64,000 nt of DNA from positions 21,618-85,617 of the forward strand of contig JAGYNZ010000009.1 in NCBI GenBank assembly GCA_018399745.1. Direction: 5' to 3'. Position 1 is the stretch's first letter, and each line of letters opens with the position of its first letter. The DNA is from Deltaproteobacteria bacterium (lineage in GTDB: Bacteria; Desulfobacterota; Dissulfuribacteria; Dissulfuribacterales; UBA3076). A program made the translations under genes and the position numbers. The notes below the pieces were generated by a model. It was not told the DNA's origin. It searched no databases and saw nothing but the letters and a program-made list of their open reading frames with translations. Of this stretch, positions 11,519 to 23,084 are shown piece by piece.

Positions 11519-12108
11519 TTCAAATAAACCTCCTTCCAATTCGAGAGTGGCGTAAAAAAGAGGCGGTTCGCCAGCAGATTTCAGTCTTCTTCCTGTTCTT
11601 GATCCTCTTGACAGTTGTTTTATTGGCTGCAGGTTTGACGATTCAAGGAAAGGTAGTGGCTCAAAGACAAGAGCTGGCATCATTAGAAGAAAAAAAAGCT
11701 CAATATGCATATGTAAATAAAAAAATAGAAAGGGTAAACAAGCAGCGAAAACAAGTTGAAGACAAATTTAAGTCTATAGAAAAACTTCAAGAAGGTCGCA
11801 CAATAACGGTTAAAATCCTGGATGAAGTTGTGAGTTCAATTCCTATTGATCGTCTATGGCTTACTAAATTAGACTTTAATACAAATAATGTGCAACTTGA
11901 TGGAGTCGCCCTTGACAACCATACGGTAGCACTTTTTATGCGTCGCATGGAAAAATCGCCAATGTTTAGATCAGTAAGCTTGATAAATACCAAACAAAAG
12001 TCGGTCCAGGGACATGCCCTTATGGAATTTGAGCTTCGAGTAAATGTTGAAACTCAACAAGAGAAAAACAAAAACGAGAATGTTGCAAAGAGGGCTAAAA
12101 AGTCGTGA
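11515..12108 (+). CDS. pilN: PilN-domain protein
   Basis: MIQINLLPIREWRKKEAVRQQI + TM + coiled coil; overlaps pilM stop. Confidence 0.92.
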   Translation: MIQINLLPIREWRKKEAVRQQISVFFLFLILLTVVLLAAGLTIQGKVVAQRQELASLEEKKAQYAYVNKKIERVNKQRKQVEDKFKSIEKLQEGRTITVKILDEVVSSIPIDRLWLTKLDFNTNNVQLDGVALDNHTVALFMRRMEKSPMFRSVSLINTKQKSVQGHALMEFELRVNVETQQEKNKNENVAKRAKKS

Positions 12109-12872
12109 AATTCAACAAACTCAGCCTTAAGATACCTCCTGGACTTTTCCAATCTGTCTATGCCCTTCCTGTCTGGCAGAAGGCCAGCATATGCTTGCTC
12201 GTCTTAGTTATTCCTATTGCCCTATTCTGGTTTTTTTTCCTGTCCATTCGTCTAGAAGAAATAAAAACTATGTCGGAGAAGATCCCGAAGCAGAGGCAGG
12301 AACTTGTCAAGCTGGAAGCAAAATCCAAGCAGATTCCCCAATTGGAAAAAGAATTGAAGACCATGGAGGAAATTTTACAGAAGGCACTGAAGCTATTGCC
12401 TGAAAAAAAAGACATACCGACTTTTTTGCCTGAGATTTCCTCGCTTGGCAACGAGGCCAGGCTGGACTTTTTATCCTTTAAACCACAGAAGGAACAGCCA
12501 AAGACCTTTTACGCTGCCATTCCCATTAACATGGAATTCAACGGTCCATTTCACAGTACAGTTGATTTCTTTAATAATATAAGTAACATGGCTCGTATAG
12601 TGCATATAAAATCGGTCTCAATGGGAAAGGCCAAGCAAACCACCAAAGTCTGGAGTCAGAAGGGATCAGCAAGCAGTAATCAAAAAACCGAAGATGTCGG
12701 TGAAGCAGCACCAATAAAAGGGGTAGAGTCGCCCAATGAGGATCAAGAGGATAAGCGAGACGCCACATGGATAATAAGCACCCGTTGTGACGCCGTAACA
12801 TATCGTTTTCTCAGTCCGGAAGAACAACAGGCGAAAACGAATGCGAAGGCAAAAAAGAAAAAAAGAAGATAA
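12105..12872 (+). CDS. pilO: Type IV pilus inner membrane component PilO
   Basis: Single TM, coiled coil, LPEKKDIPTFLPEISSLGNEARL; position after pilN. Confidence 0.9.
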   Translation: MKFNKLSLKIPPGLFQSVYALPVWQKASICLLVLVIPIALFWFFFLSIRLEEIKTMSEKIPKQRQELVKLEAKSKQIPQLEKELKTMEEILQKALKLLPEKKDIPTFLPEISSLGNEARLDFLSFKPQKEQPKTFYAAIPINMEFNGPFHSTVDFFNNISNMARIVHIKSVSMGKAKQTTKVWSQKGSASSNQKTEDVGEAAPIKGVESPNEDQEDKRDATWIISTRCDAVTYRFLSPEEQQAKTNAKAKKKKRR

Positions 12873-12911
12873 CTGTTAACGCATTAAAATTTGAAATAAG
12901 ATGATACGAGT

Positions 12912-13520
12912 ATGCAGGTAAAAACACAAATCTATTATAGGAAATTTGTTATTTATATAAGTGTACTTATCACTATTTCTTTATATGGCCTTTGTTGTTT
13001 GTCCGGATGTAAAGATAAAACTACCGTAACTCCTGTAACAACTTCTGTTACGGAAAAATCAAACCGAATTAATTCTGAAAAAGAAAAGGATTTTCAGGTG
13101 AGACTGGAACGTCTCATGGAGCCTGTTACTTATTGTTACAGCTCAAATGGAAAGCCCGATCCGTTTCAGCCGTTTTTGAAGACAGCACCGAAAGTTTCTA
13201 AACGAATAGCTACGAAACGACAACCAAAAAAAGAGTTCAAAAGGCCGGAGATTTGCGCTACCCCATTGGAGTGTATGGACGTCGGCCAGCTGACGCTGGT
13301 AGGCATTATTTCCAATGATAAAGGTAATAGAATTGCAATGGCCGAGGACGCCGCCGGAATCGGGTACTTCTTGCAGCCCGGACTGCGGATTGGCTATCGA
13401 AATGGCAGGGTTAAAAAAATCCTTCCAAACAGAGTAATCGTAGAAGAAGAACTCGAAGATATTCGCGGTGAGCTGACTTTGCAGAACAGGGTACTGTTAC
13501 TACATCCGGAGGGAAAATAA
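12912..13520 (+). CDS. pilP: Pilus assembly protein PilP (lipoprotein)
   Basis: Lipobox-like LCCLSGCKDK; ECMDVGQLTLVGIISNDKGNRIAMAEDAAGIGYFLQPGLRIG. Confidence 0.88.
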   Translation: MQVKTQIYYRKFVIYISVLITISLYGLCCLSGCKDKTTVTPVTTSVTEKSNRINSEKEKDFQVRLERLMEPVTYCYSSNGKPDPFQPFLKTAPKVSKRIATKRQPKKEFKRPEICATPLECMDVGQLTLVGIISNDKGNRIAMAEDAAGIGYFLQPGLRIGYRNGRVKKILPNRVIVEEELEDIRGELTLQNRVLLLHPEGK

Positions 13521-14785
13521 TGGGTTGCCAACGGAAAATCTCACGCCTTTTGATTATCTTTTTGATCGGATTATTCTGGTGGATGTCTGAAAATATGCCT
13601 TCGATGGCCAGTGAATCAAGCCAGAACAGATCAGAGCAAAACGATATATCCCGCTGGATAGCTGAACTTGAATCCAGCCTTCCAAGCTCGGGAGATAATA
13701 AAAAATCGGATGAAACAGAAGATTTCACAGCATCAAAATCGGGCGAGATTTATGGTAATGATTCATCGGCAAAATTAATACGTGATGCAGCCAAAGACAA
13801 AATTAGCGTGGATCTCTTCAAGGTGGATCTCCACAATGTATTTCGCTTGCTAGGTCAGGTTAGTGGTAAAAATATCGTAGTAGATGAGTCAGTAAGGGGT
13901 ACTATTACGCTGGCCCTGGAAGATGTGCCTTGGACCTTTGTCCTTGATGTCATTAAGAATCTAAAGGGATTGGATAGCATAGAACGTCATAATACCATTA
14001 TGATTTACCCTATTGGCAAATCCCTTGAATGGGTTGGTGATAAAGGATCGGTCGCCTCCCTTGATGTTCAGATCGAGCCTCTTCTTATCGAAAAAGAACA
14101 GGAACTTATCATCGACAAAGATGGAATTCCCGTTGAAGGCAAGCAGCAAGGCGGTATCAAAGTTGAGCGCGTTATGGATATACAGACTCCCATTGAAGAC
14201 GTTGCCAAGGCACAGGAACTTATTGCCAAGGCTGCTAAGTTTGAAAAGCAGATGGCAATTGGCCCTGCATTAAAATTGTATGTAGAGGCATCAGATATTT
14301 GGCCGGAAAATGTATCGCTGTCTAAAAAAATATCGGCACTGGCCCTTGGTCCGGGGGGTCAAGAGCTGACTGCTTTTAATTTTGCCAGGAAAACGCTTCG
14401 CTTCGCGCCCAAAGACAGTGAAGCGACCACCTTTGCAGCAGTGGCCCTGGCCCGGATGGGGAAGAACGACGAGGCAAAAATTTATTTTGAACGTGCACTG
14501 GATACCTCGCCTATACCTTCTTTGAACACACTATATAATTATGCGGTTTTCTGTGAAGCTGAAGGCGAGTATCGACAAGCGCTCCGGCTGTTAAACAACA
14601 TCGAGGTCAATTATGAACTTTCCGCAGACGCAATGCTACTGCGGGCGAAAGTTTATGAGCATCTGGGTCAATTTGACCAGGCAATAATTGAATACCGAGC
14701 AGTCTCGCAGGGAGGCAAGTCAATTCCCATGAAAACACAACTATATGCAACAGAACGAATGAAAACATTGATGACGGTTAAATAG
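13520..14785 (+). CDS. STN (secretin/TonB N-terminal)-domain and TPR-repeat protein
   Basis: ISVDLFKVDLHNVFRLLGQVSGKNIVVDESVRGTITLALEDVPWTFVLDVI = STN; later TPR-like repeats; no secretin channel domain. Confidence 0.75.
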   Translation: MGCQRKISRLLIIFLIGLFWWMSENMPSMASESSQNRSEQNDISRWIAELESSLPSSGDNKKSDETEDFTASKSGEIYGNDSSAKLIRDAAKDKISVDLFKVDLHNVFRLLGQVSGKNIVVDESVRGTITLALEDVPWTFVLDVIKNLKGLDSIERHNTIMIYPIGKSLEWVGDKGSVASLDVQIEPLLIEKEQELIIDKDGIPVEGKQQGGIKVERVMDIQTPIEDVAKAQELIAKAAKFEKQMAIGPALKLYVEASDIWPENVSLSKKISALALGPGGQELTAFNFARKTLRFAPKDSEATTFAAVALARMGKNDEAKIYFERALDTSPIPSLNTLYNYAVFCEAEGEYRQALRLLNNIEVNYELSADAMLLRAKVYEHLGQFDQAIIEYRAVSQGGKSIPMKTQLYATERMKTLMTVK

Positions 14786-14970
14786 TATACAAAAAAATGC
14801 CGTTCATACGCAATTTTGAATTCCAATTTTTGAATTTTGGCAGTGAAACTTGAGACTAGGAATGAGAAACTGAAAAAACAAACGATAAGATTTAATGCAT
14901 TATCTGATTTCGAATTTCCAATTCCGACAAACGAAATCAAATCGTTTTTAGCATTTATGGAGGAATAAAA

Positions 14971-16893
14971 ATGTGCTCCCATATGAATAAATTAAACAAC
15001 TTTTTATATCGGATTTGGCATGATATAAGGGGCACGCTTTTGTTATTCCTGTTAATTGCCATGACCGGGTGTGCGGCATCCAATCAAAGCCTTTCAAATA
15101 CTTCCCAGTCAACACCTCAGGTTGAGCAAGTAATAGAAAATGCAGACGTGGATTCACCGACTGAAGTTCAGGTTGAAAAATCGTCTGTTCATAATGATGC
15201 TCCACCTGCGTCACGCCCGTCCGTGAACTGGCAACCTTCGTTCACGGTTGAAGATATCGATGTTAAGAAAAGTACTTCAGGACTTCCGGATCTAAAAGTT
15301 GGAGCGAGCATTTCATCTCGTGATAAAACGGTAAGCTTACGAGAGGCAATTAAGGCTTTGGCTCAACTCAAAGGCTTTACCGTTAGCTGGAATTCAGACG
15401 CGATACAGGACATCTTAATAGACGTTGATATTAAGCCTGACGACGATTTTTGGAAAGCATTAGAGAATATGTTGAGACAACTGGACTATTGGTATGAATT
15501 TAAGAATAATACCCTTATTATTGGCTATGGAAAAACAGTTAATTATATAATTGCCATGCCCAATGTGGCTAATGAATTTACTGCTTCTATCGGCGGCAAT
15601 ATGCTTGGTGGCTCTACGAGTGTTGATAACTTGGGTGAATTGAGCATGATGACAGTTAAATCGGGAACTGAAACCGATTGGGCAGAGGAAAAAACTACTC
15701 GCTATATTAACCGTTTTGACGTATGGAAGAGTATTCGACAGAATTTAGATGTCATACTAAGAATAAGTGAAGGATATAGCTCGAAAACTGACGCAAAAGG
15801 TCAAGCAGAGGCCGATATGGCGGGCACTGGCCAGTCAAGGGGGGGAGGTTCGACCGGGGCTGGCGGTATAGTATCGGGAACCGGTACGAGTTCTAAGGGC
15901 GAATCATATGAGGGAAGCTATGAAGCAGAAAGCAGGGCCGCTGTGGAAGCTTCTCGTAGCCAACTAAAATCTGCCACATGGCGCAGATCTGGAGATGGAG
16001 AATATACTGTTGATGAATCTCTGGGGATTATAACTGTAACAACGACCGAAACATTACATAAATCTGTTAAAAAATATATAGATACATTAAAAAAGTGGTT
16101 ATTCTGTCAGGTATCTATAAAGGCCCACATATTGGAGGTAGAACTCTCAGAAGAATCTGCGAAGGGAATCGATTGGTCTAAGGTCTTGAAGGCCGCTGAA
16201 AGAGGCAGTTCTTTAATCAGCGGCGAGGTTGAATATGGTGATCAAGGTAACGTGTACGAAGTAAACTACACGGATTTGGGCACTACCACCCGCGAAGGCC
16301 TGCGCCTGCTGGGGAAGGTCAGTCTTGCTCCTACAGATTTCAAATTATTTGTAAATGCCATGGAAGAACAGGGTAATGTACATACCGTATCAGAACCACG
16401 CCTGAATCTGCTCAATGGGTCTCCTGGTGTTCTGACCGTTGGTGAATCTGTTCGCTACATCAGTAAGATAACAGCCATGAGAAGCGGCGAAAGCGGAGAG
16501 GTAGATTATAGTGTAGATACTGATGACATCCTGTCAGGATTGGCATTTTTTGTTTTATGCAATGTGCTTGAGGAAGATGAAGTGGTTTTATATTTGACTC
16601 CTGTAACTTCCCAACTCCAAAGGCCGATTGAATACAAGACGTTTGGTGATGCAAATTTAGAAGTCGGACTACCTATAGTAAAACTCCGTCAGATGTCAAC
16701 CATGGCAAAGGTCCGGGATGGTGACTTGCTGATTCTCGGCGGATTGATTGATCAAATCAGCGATAGTGACAGTTCGGAAATACCAGTACTTGGGAAAATC
16801 CCGTTTATTAAATGGGCCTTTAGAAATGAGCTCAAAACAAAACTGAGACGAGAATTGGTAATAATCCTTCAACCTCATATACTTCCTATGTAA
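14971..16893 (+). CDS. Type IV/MSHA-like pilus secretin lipoprotein
   Basis: Lipobox MTGCAAS; secretin domain (SEPRLNLLNGSPGVLTVGESVRYI...LYLTPVTSQL...LPIVKLRQMSTMAKVRDGDLLILGGLI...LGKIPFIKWAFRNE). Confidence 0.88.
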   Translation: MCSHMNKLNNFLYRIWHDIRGTLLLFLLIAMTGCAASNQSLSNTSQSTPQVEQVIENADVDSPTEVQVEKSSVHNDAPPASRPSVNWQPSFTVEDIDVKKSTSGLPDLKVGASISSRDKTVSLREAIKALAQLKGFTVSWNSDAIQDILIDVDIKPDDDFWKALENMLRQLDYWYEFKNNTLIIGYGKTVNYIIAMPNVANEFTASIGGNMLGGSTSVDNLGELSMMTVKSGTETDWAEEKTTRYINRFDVWKSIRQNLDVILRISEGYSSKTDAKGQAEADMAGTGQSRGGGSTGAGGIVSGTGTSSKGESYEGSYEAESRAAVEASRSQLKSATWRRSGDGEYTVDESLGIITVTTTETLHKSVKKYIDTLKKWLFCQVSIKAHILEVELSEESAKGIDWSKVLKAAERGSSLISGEVEYGDQGNVYEVNYTDLGTTTREGLRLLGKVSLAPTDFKLFVNAMEEQGNVHTVSEPRLNLLNGSPGVLTVGESVRYISKITAMRSGESGEVDYSVDTDDILSGLAFFVLCNVLEEDEVVLYLTPVTSQLQRPIEYKTFGDANLEVGLPIVKLRQMSTMAKVRDGDLLILGGLIDQISDSDSSEIPVLGKIPFIKWAFRNELKTKLRRELVIILQPHILPM

Positions 16894-16970
16894 ATTTGTT
16901 ACAGATTACCCTATAAATGACGATCATTCTGTGACCAAGGGTGCGCTATTTCGCCCCATTAATCCCATTC

Positions 16971-16995
16971 AGGCCCTTTCACAGGGCCTTTTTTG
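16971..16995 (+). terminator. Rho-independent terminator after secretin gene
   Basis: AGGCCCT-TTCAC-AGGGCCT hairpin followed by T-run. Confidence 0.85.
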
Positions 16996-17383
16996 TTAAT
17001 TGCTTAACAGCCTTAACTCATTGACAATATATAGATAAAATGGTTTAGTTTAATTGGTATATTGTAAAAATGTGATATGAAATTTAGGGTTTTGGTTCAG
17101 GGGCAAACTCGGAGTTAGTTCTTTTTAGTATAAATAAGTAGCTCCCCGATTACTTCAATATATTTCCATAAACCTTAAGAGGCATTTTATCTTAAACTAC
17201 TTTCACCAGCGGATCACTTCTGCTATCTCGGAAGGGATCAACAACAAAATCAAATGACTGAAACGTATGGCCTATGGTTACAAAGATGTTTCGCACTTCT
17301 TATTAAGAATTCACCAACACTGTGAATTGCTTAGCCTTAGGCTTTCAACTTAAAAACAAAAGAACCGATATTTTAGAAATGGC

Positions 17384-17824
17384 ATGGAAACAGAAGAAGA
17401 GAAGTCAATAGCAAGATTCGGAGTCTCTATCCCTTATGATCTGATTCGTACATTTGATAAATACATCAGAGAACGGGCATACAACAACAGGTCAGAGGCC
17501 ATTCGTGATTTGATAAGGGAAAAATTAATAGAGAGGGAGTGGGGAAAAGAGCTTAAGGGACAGAAGGTGGTAGGCGTTATCACTTATGTATATGACCACC
17601 ACAAGAGGAAATTGGTAAATTCAATTATTGATATTCAACATAATTTTCCAGAACATGTTATAGTGTCGCAGCATATTCACCTGGATCATTGCATTTGCCT
17701 AGAGGTAGTTGTTGTCCGAGGTGGACCTGTTACAGTGCGTAATCTCACCTATAAGTTGAAAGCCCTTAAGGGTGTGAAACATTGCCAGCTTACCATGACC
17801 ACAACAGGGACTAGCCTGAGCTAA
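17384..17824 (+). CDS. nikR: Nickel-responsive transcriptional regulator NikR
   Basis: RHH N-terminus RFGVSIPYDLIRTFDKYI...NRSEAIRDLIREKL and ACT-like metal site SQHIHLDHCICLEVVVVRG. Confidence 0.93.
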   Translation: METEEEKSIARFGVSIPYDLIRTFDKYIRERAYNNRSEAIRDLIREKLIEREWGKELKGQKVVGVITYVYDHHKRKLVNSIIDIQHNFPEHVIVSQHIHLDHCICLEVVVVRGGPVTVRNLTYKLKALKGVKHCQLTMTTTGTSLS

Positions 17825-17880
17825 TCATCATATCGGCCTTTCCTTAACAATGAAACCTTACAAGTCAGGAGTCTGCTAAA

Positions 17881-20337
17881 ATGCAGGAACAGATAGAATT
17901 ATTTTCTGGAACCACCAAGTCGTGTGGCATTGCCGAAGAGCTAAAAAAGTCCTATCTCGATTATGCTATGAGCGTGATAATCGGAAGGGCCTTGCCCGAC
18001 GTCCGAGATGGACTCAAGCCGGTGCACAGACGCATACTCTATGCCATGCAGAATCTGAAAAACGACTATAATAAACCCTATAAAAAATCAGCACGTATAG
18101 TAGGCGATGTCATAGGTAAATATCATCCCCATGGAGACTCGGCAGTTTACGATACCATAGTAAGAATGGCCCAGAATTTTTCCATGGGCTATCCCCTCGT
18201 CGACGGTCAAGGAAACTTTGGATCGATCGACGGAGATGCCCCAGCGGCAATGCGTTACACCGAAATCCGTCAAACCAAACTGGCCCACGAACTCATGGCG
18301 GATATCGATAAGGAAACTGTGGACTTTGCCGCTAATTATGACAACTCTCTTGAAGAACCCTTGGTGCTTCCTTCCAAGGTGCCGAATTTATTAATCAATG
18401 GTTCATCCGGTATAGCCGTGGGAATGGCTACTAGTATTCCTCCTCACAATCTCGGTGAGGTAGTGGATGCACTGATCGCCCTTGTACGCAATCCAAACAT
18501 GACCGTAGCCGATATTATGGAATATATCCCCGGTCCTGACTTTCCAACTGCAGGCTTTATATGCGGAAAGAGTGGTATCAAGTCGGCATATGAGACAGGA
18601 CGTGGAATCATTAAAATGCGGGCTAGGGCTTTAGTGGAGCAGCAAGCCAAGGGCAAGCGGGAACAAATAGTTATTAACCAGATCCCATACCAAGTTAACA
18701 AAGCAAAGCTGGTGGAAAAAATCGCCCAATTAGCCCGTGATAAAAAGATTGAAGGGATCCATGCTGTAAGGGACGAATCCGATCGGGATGGAATGAGGAT
18801 CGTAGTAGAGCTAAAGAAAGAGGGGATAGCTCAGGTTATCCTAAACCATCTCTATAAACATACTTCCATGGGAAGCTCTTTCGGGACAATTCTTCTCGCC
18901 ATAGTCAATGGCAAGCCGGAACTCCTCAACCTCAAAGAGGTCTTGGCGCACTTTCTACAACACAGAAAAACCGTCATCATAAGGCGTACCACATATGATC
19001 TAAAAAAGGCCGAAGAACGCGCTCATATACTCAAGGGTCTTAAGATAGCACTTGACAATTTGGACGCAGTAGTGGCCCTGATTCGTGAATCTGGCAACCC
19101 TGCAGAGGCCAGATTAGGCCTTGTTGAGCACTTTGGGCTCACAACTATTCAGGCCCAGGCAATTCTCGATATGAAGCTTCAGCGCCTGACCGGCCTTGAG
19201 CGAAAAAAGATATTGGAAGATTATCAGCAACTACTGAATAATATCAAGACCTATAAAAAGATCCTGGCAAGTGATGCCTTGGTACTTGAAATTATTGAAA
19301 AAGAACTCAGACTCCTTAGAGACGAATATGCTATTACCAGGCGCACTGAGTTAATTGGGGACCCTGAAGAGATTAGTATCGAAGATCTAATAGTTGAAGA
19401 GGACATGGTGGTAACACTATCACACAGTGGCTATATTAAGCGTAATCCTCTGAGCTTATATCATAGCCAAAAACGCGGCGGGAAAGGTATCACTGGCCTA
19501 TCTAAAAAACAGGAAGATTTCGTTGAGGATCTATTTGTGGCCTCCACTCATGATTATTTCCTCTGCTTCAGCAATCTGGGAAGGCTTTACTGGCTTAAGG
19601 TCCATGAAATTCCACAATCATCCAAAACGAGTCGCGGCAAAGCCCTCATAAATCTTTTACCGATTGACAGGGAGGCTAATGAGCATATTGCCGCTGTAGT
19701 GCCGGTACGTAACTTTGAACCAGATCGTTTTGTGGTTATGGCAACCAAGAACGGAGTAGTCAAAAAAACCTCTCTTGATGCCTTTTCAAGGCCGAGACCA
19801 GCAGGGATTATTGCAGCCACAGTGCGCGAAAACGACGAAATCATAGCAGCCGCTATTACCGATGGCGAGGCCGATATATTTCTTGGAACCAGAAACGGAC
19901 ACAGCATTCGGTTCCCTGAAAGCAACGTAAGAACCATGGGGCGGACTGCGGCAGGTGTGCGAGGCATAAAGCTCTCAAAAGGAGATCGCGTAGTCGCAAT
20001 GGTGGTAATCTCAGAATCCCGGAATACACTGTTTACGGTCACTGAAAACGGCTACGGAAAGAGAACTTGGGTAAATGAATACCGTGTGCAATCAAGAGGT
20101 GGAAGGGGCGTAATCAATATCAAGACCACAGAAAAAGTGGGCCATGTAGTAGGTGTAATCCTTGTTAACGACCATGACGAGGTCATGCTGATCGGCGCTG
20201 CTGGGAATATTATTCGAATAGGCGTTCAGGACGTACGCATAATAGGTCGATCTACCCAAGGCGTACGCCTGATACGTATACAGAAAGGAGATCACCTGGC
20301 AGCGTTGGCAAAGTTGGCGGAACAGGACGAAAAATGA
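17881..20337 (+). CDS. gyrA: DNA gyrase subunit A
   Basis: [58 protein letters not shown]. Confidence 0.97.
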   Translation: MQEQIELFSGTTKSCGIAEELKKSYLDYAMSVIIGRALPDVRDGLKPVHRRILYAMQNLKNDYNKPYKKSARIVGDVIGKYHPHGDSAVYDTIVRMAQNFSMGYPLVDGQGNFGSIDGDAPAAMRYTEIRQTKLAHELMADIDKETVDFAANYDNSLEEPLVLPSKVPNLLINGSSGIAVGMATSIPPHNLGEVVDALIALVRNPNMTVADIMEYIPGPDFPTAGFICGKSGIKSAYETGRGIIKMRARALVEQQAKGKREQIVINQIPYQVNKAKLVEKIAQLARDKKIEGIHAVRDESDRDGMRIVVELKKEGIAQVILNHLYKHTSMGSSFGTILLAIVNGKPELLNLKEVLAHFLQHRKTVIIRRTTYDLKKAEERAHILKGLKIALDNLDAVVALIRESGNPAEARLGLVEHFGLTTIQAQAILDMKLQRLTGLERKKILEDYQQLLNNIKTYKKILASDALVLEIIEKELRLLRDEYAITRRTELIGDPEEISIEDLIVEEDMVVTLSHSGYIKRNPLSLYHSQKRGGKGITGLSKKQEDFVEDLFVASTHDYFLCFSNLGRLYWLKVHEIPQSSKTSRGKALINLLPIDREANEHIAAVVPVRNFEPDRFVVMATKNGVVKKTSLDAFSRPRPAGIIAATVRENDEIIAAAITDGEADIFLGTRNGHSIRFPESNVRTMGRTAAGVRGIKLSKGDRVVAMVVISESRNTLFTVTENGYGKRTWVNEYRVQSRGGRGVINIKTTEKVGHVVGVILVNDHDEVMLIGAAGNIIRIGVQDVRIIGRSTQGVRLIRIQKGDHLAALAKLAEQDEK

Positions 20338-21371
20338 AACGCGTAGGTGTATTGGGTGCCGGAAGCTGGGGAACTACTCTTGCCATACTTCTGACTAAAA
20401 AAGGAATCAAAACAGTACTTTGGGCCAGAAACCATAAGTTCGCGAAACAAATCCGCGAAAACCGGCAAAACACTTTATACCTTCCCGGGTTTGAATTGCC
20501 CGCAGCACTGGAAATCACCTCAGATATTTCAAAAGCTGTCACGGATAAAGAGGTTATTCTCTTTGTGGTCCCCTCACATGGTCTCAGAGAAGTGGCAAAA
20601 CAGGTCTCGGTTGCCCTTAACGATCTTTCAAAATCACCAAATCTTCCTTATGCCTTGGTCTCTGCCAGCAAGGGAATAGAAAACAGGACACTGCTGACCA
20701 TGACGGAGATCATGGAGGAAGTACTCCCCTCAAGGCTGTCCGGCAGAGTGGCCGCCCTTTCCGGTCCAAGCTTTGCTAAAGAAGTGGCAGCTTCCATCCC
20801 AACCGCTATTACTGTAGCAGCCTCAGAACATAAACTGCGCAAGGGTCTCCAGGACCTTTTTACTACCGAGACCTTAAGGATTTATACCAGCTTTGACCTT
20901 GTAGGTGTTCAACTGGGCGGGGCTTTGAAAAACGTTATGGCTATCGCCTCCGGCATATCAGACGGAATGGGATTTGGGACCAATACAAGAGCAGCCCTGA
21001 TTACCAGAGGACTCGCAGAGATGTCACGTTTAGGAATGAGATTGGGAGCCAATCCTATGACTTTCGCAGGACTTGCCGGTCTTGGAGATCTTGTACTTAC
21101 CTGTACTGGAGACCTGAGCCGGAATCGCCAAGTTGGCCTAAAGCTCGGTGAAGGCAAGTGCATTGACAACATACTGAGGAAAATGAGCATGGTAGCGGAA
21201 GGTGTTAAGACCACGAACTCGGTCTATGCCATGGCCGACAAATACAGCGTCGAGATGCCCATTATAAATCAGGTTTACAGGGTGCTGTATCAAGGCATCA
21301 ACCCTAAAGACGCGGTTAACGAGCTGCTCACGCGTCCCCCACGTCGGGAACTTGGGGACATTCTGGCCTGA
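20334..21371 (+). CDS. gpsA: Glycerol-3-phosphate dehydrogenase [NAD(P)+]
   Basis: [56 protein letters not shown] overlap with gyrA. Confidence 0.97.
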   Translation: MKRVGVLGAGSWGTTLAILLTKKGIKTVLWARNHKFAKQIRENRQNTLYLPGFELPAALEITSDISKAVTDKEVILFVVPSHGLREVAKQVSVALNDLSKSPNLPYALVSASKGIENRTLLTMTEIMEEVLPSRLSGRVAALSGPSFAKEVAASIPTAITVAASEHKLRKGLQDLFTTETLRIYTSFDLVGVQLGGALKNVMAIASGISDGMGFGTNTRAALITRGLAEMSRLGMRLGANPMTFAGLAGLGDLVLTCTGDLSRNRQVGLKLGEGKCIDNILRKMSMVAEGVKTTNSVYAMADKYSVEMPIINQVYRVLYQGINPKDAVNELLTRPPRRELGDILA

Positions 21372-21376
21372 AGCCG

Positions 21377-22108
21377 GTGGGCGAAAAGCGCACATATCGC
21401 TCCCTTATAGCCAGAAATGGCCTGACTAGCTTTCAAGTCCGCCACAAGGAAACCGATCTTCATATACAATCCGAGCGGAATCTTGAAAATGAAGTCTCGG
21501 CATTGGTCATAGAGGTCCGGCTCTCTATTGAGGATTATGCCCGCAGTCACCCGGGTTTTCTCGAAAGCTATACCCCCTTACCTTATAACCCTTTTGCCCC
21601 TGCCGTAGTAAGGGACATGCTAGAAAGTTCTGCAGCTGCTGGTGTCGGTCCAATGGCCGCAGTGGCCGGAGCTATTGCCCAACATATTGGAAAAAGATGT
21701 GTGGAGCTTACTTCAGGCGAAGTCATAGTGGAAAATGGTGGAGACATATTTCTCCGGGTCTTTGAGCCAATTACTTCGGTCATTTTAGCAGGCACATCGC
21801 CACTTAGCAGACGGGTCGGCATTGTAGTTGCACCAGGCCGGCTGGCATTAGGAATATGTACCTCATCAGGCACAGTGGGTCACTCAAGGAGTTTCGGAAA
21901 GGCAGATGCAGTGACTATAGTCTCTCAATCCGTATCTTTGGCAGATGCAGCTGCAACATCTATAGGGAATATGGTAATAACAGAGAGGGATATAAACCAT
22001 GGTCTAAATGCCTTAAAAAAAATCTCGGGGGTTCTAGGGGGAGTGATTATCAAGGGGACAAAACTCGGGATTTGGGGAGAGATACAGCTGGTCCCATTAA
22101 ATCTGTAG
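21377..22108 (+). CDS. UPF0280 family protein
   Basis: GTG start; GVGPMAAVAGAIAQHIGKR...VENGGDIFLRV...CTSSGTVGHSRSFGKADAVTIVS. Confidence 0.85.
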   Translation: MGEKRTYRSLIARNGLTSFQVRHKETDLHIQSERNLENEVSALVIEVRLSIEDYARSHPGFLESYTPLPYNPFAPAVVRDMLESSAAAGVGPMAAVAGAIAQHIGKRCVELTSGEVIVENGGDIFLRVFEPITSVILAGTSPLSRRVGIVVAPGRLALGICTSSGTVGHSRSFGKADAVTIVSQSVSLADAAATSIGNMVITERDINHGLNALKKISGVLGGVIIKGTKLGIWGEIQLVPLNL

Positions 22109-22245
22109 GTAATCGTTTGGAGAGTTCATGCCTGACAGTTCAGGGCTATTTTCCCTTTATCAACCTTTTAACTCTTGAGCCCGAAATCGTGAACTTTATC
22201 CAAATGTCTGAGACTCATCCAAGTAATTAGGAAAAGGGGTAAAAA

Positions 22246-23013
22246 ATGATAGAAATAATTGTGCTTGGCTCTGGAACCGGTGTCCCTTCCATAAGGCGGG
22301 CTGGTCCTGCTACCTGCCTGAAAGCGGAGGGTCAAACCTTGCTCATAGACAGTGCAGCGGGGACCTTAAGACAACTTGCTAAGGCCGGCATATTTTATGA
22401 TGCGCTCGACATAGTGCTCTATACACACTTTCACCCTGACCACATAGGAGAACTGGCACCCTTTATTTTTGCCACAAGGTATACGCCCGGATACCGGAGG
22501 AATTCTCCTGTGATGGTCATAGCTGCCGAAGGTCTCAAACGATTTTACCAATCTTTAATACAGGCATTCGGTCATTGGGTGGAGCCTGAGCATGGTAAAG
22601 TCATATTTGAAGAAATACCAAGTGAGATGAAGGCGGCAATGCAGGTCTTTCCTCTTACAATACGAAGTACGCCAACCAATCACACACCTCAGAGCCTGGC
22701 CTATCGAATCGAGACATCGGCTGGCAAATCAGTGGTATTTTCAGGAGATACTGATTTCTGTGATGGACTGATAGAGTTAGCTCGGGACACCGACCTTCTG
22801 GTTTTGGAATGCGCGGCTCCTGAAGGCCACAAGATCCCAGGGCACCTGACTCCCTCTGAAGCGGGGAAAATTGCCCGAGATGCCGGAGTTAAGAGATTGC
22901 TGCTTAATCATTTTTATCCTAATTGCGATGAGCATGATCTGATGACACCTTGCAGCAGAATCTACAATGGTCCCATAATATTGGCAGAAGATTTTATGCG
23001 CTTGGTTTTTTGA
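22246..23013 (+). CDS. MBL-fold metallohydrolase (RNase Z-like)
   Basis: LGSGTGVPSIRRAGPATCL, THFHPDHIGEL, VVFSGDTDFCDGL, LLLNHFYPNCDE. Confidence 0.88.
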   Translation: MIEIIVLGSGTGVPSIRRAGPATCLKAEGQTLLIDSAAGTLRQLAKAGIFYDALDIVLYTHFHPDHIGELAPFIFATRYTPGYRRNSPVMVIAAEGLKRFYQSLIQAFGHWVEPEHGKVIFEEIPSEMKAAMQVFPLTIRSTPTNHTPQSLAYRIETSAGKSVVFSGDTDFCDGLIELARDTDLLVLECAAPEGHKIPGHLTPSEAGKIARDAGVKRLLLNHFYPNCDEHDLMTPCSRIYNGPIILAEDFMRLVF

Positions 23014-23084
23014 AATCATTTATTTGCAACCACTCTCATATAAAAAATAAGTTGAATTAAGATATTAAGGGGCCGTTAGAGACA

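Noticed and set aside
17384-17824. Nickel uptake or hydrogenase locus around nikR
   Set aside because: No nickel transport or hydrogenase genes in the flanks; NikR appears as a lone regulator next to gyrA
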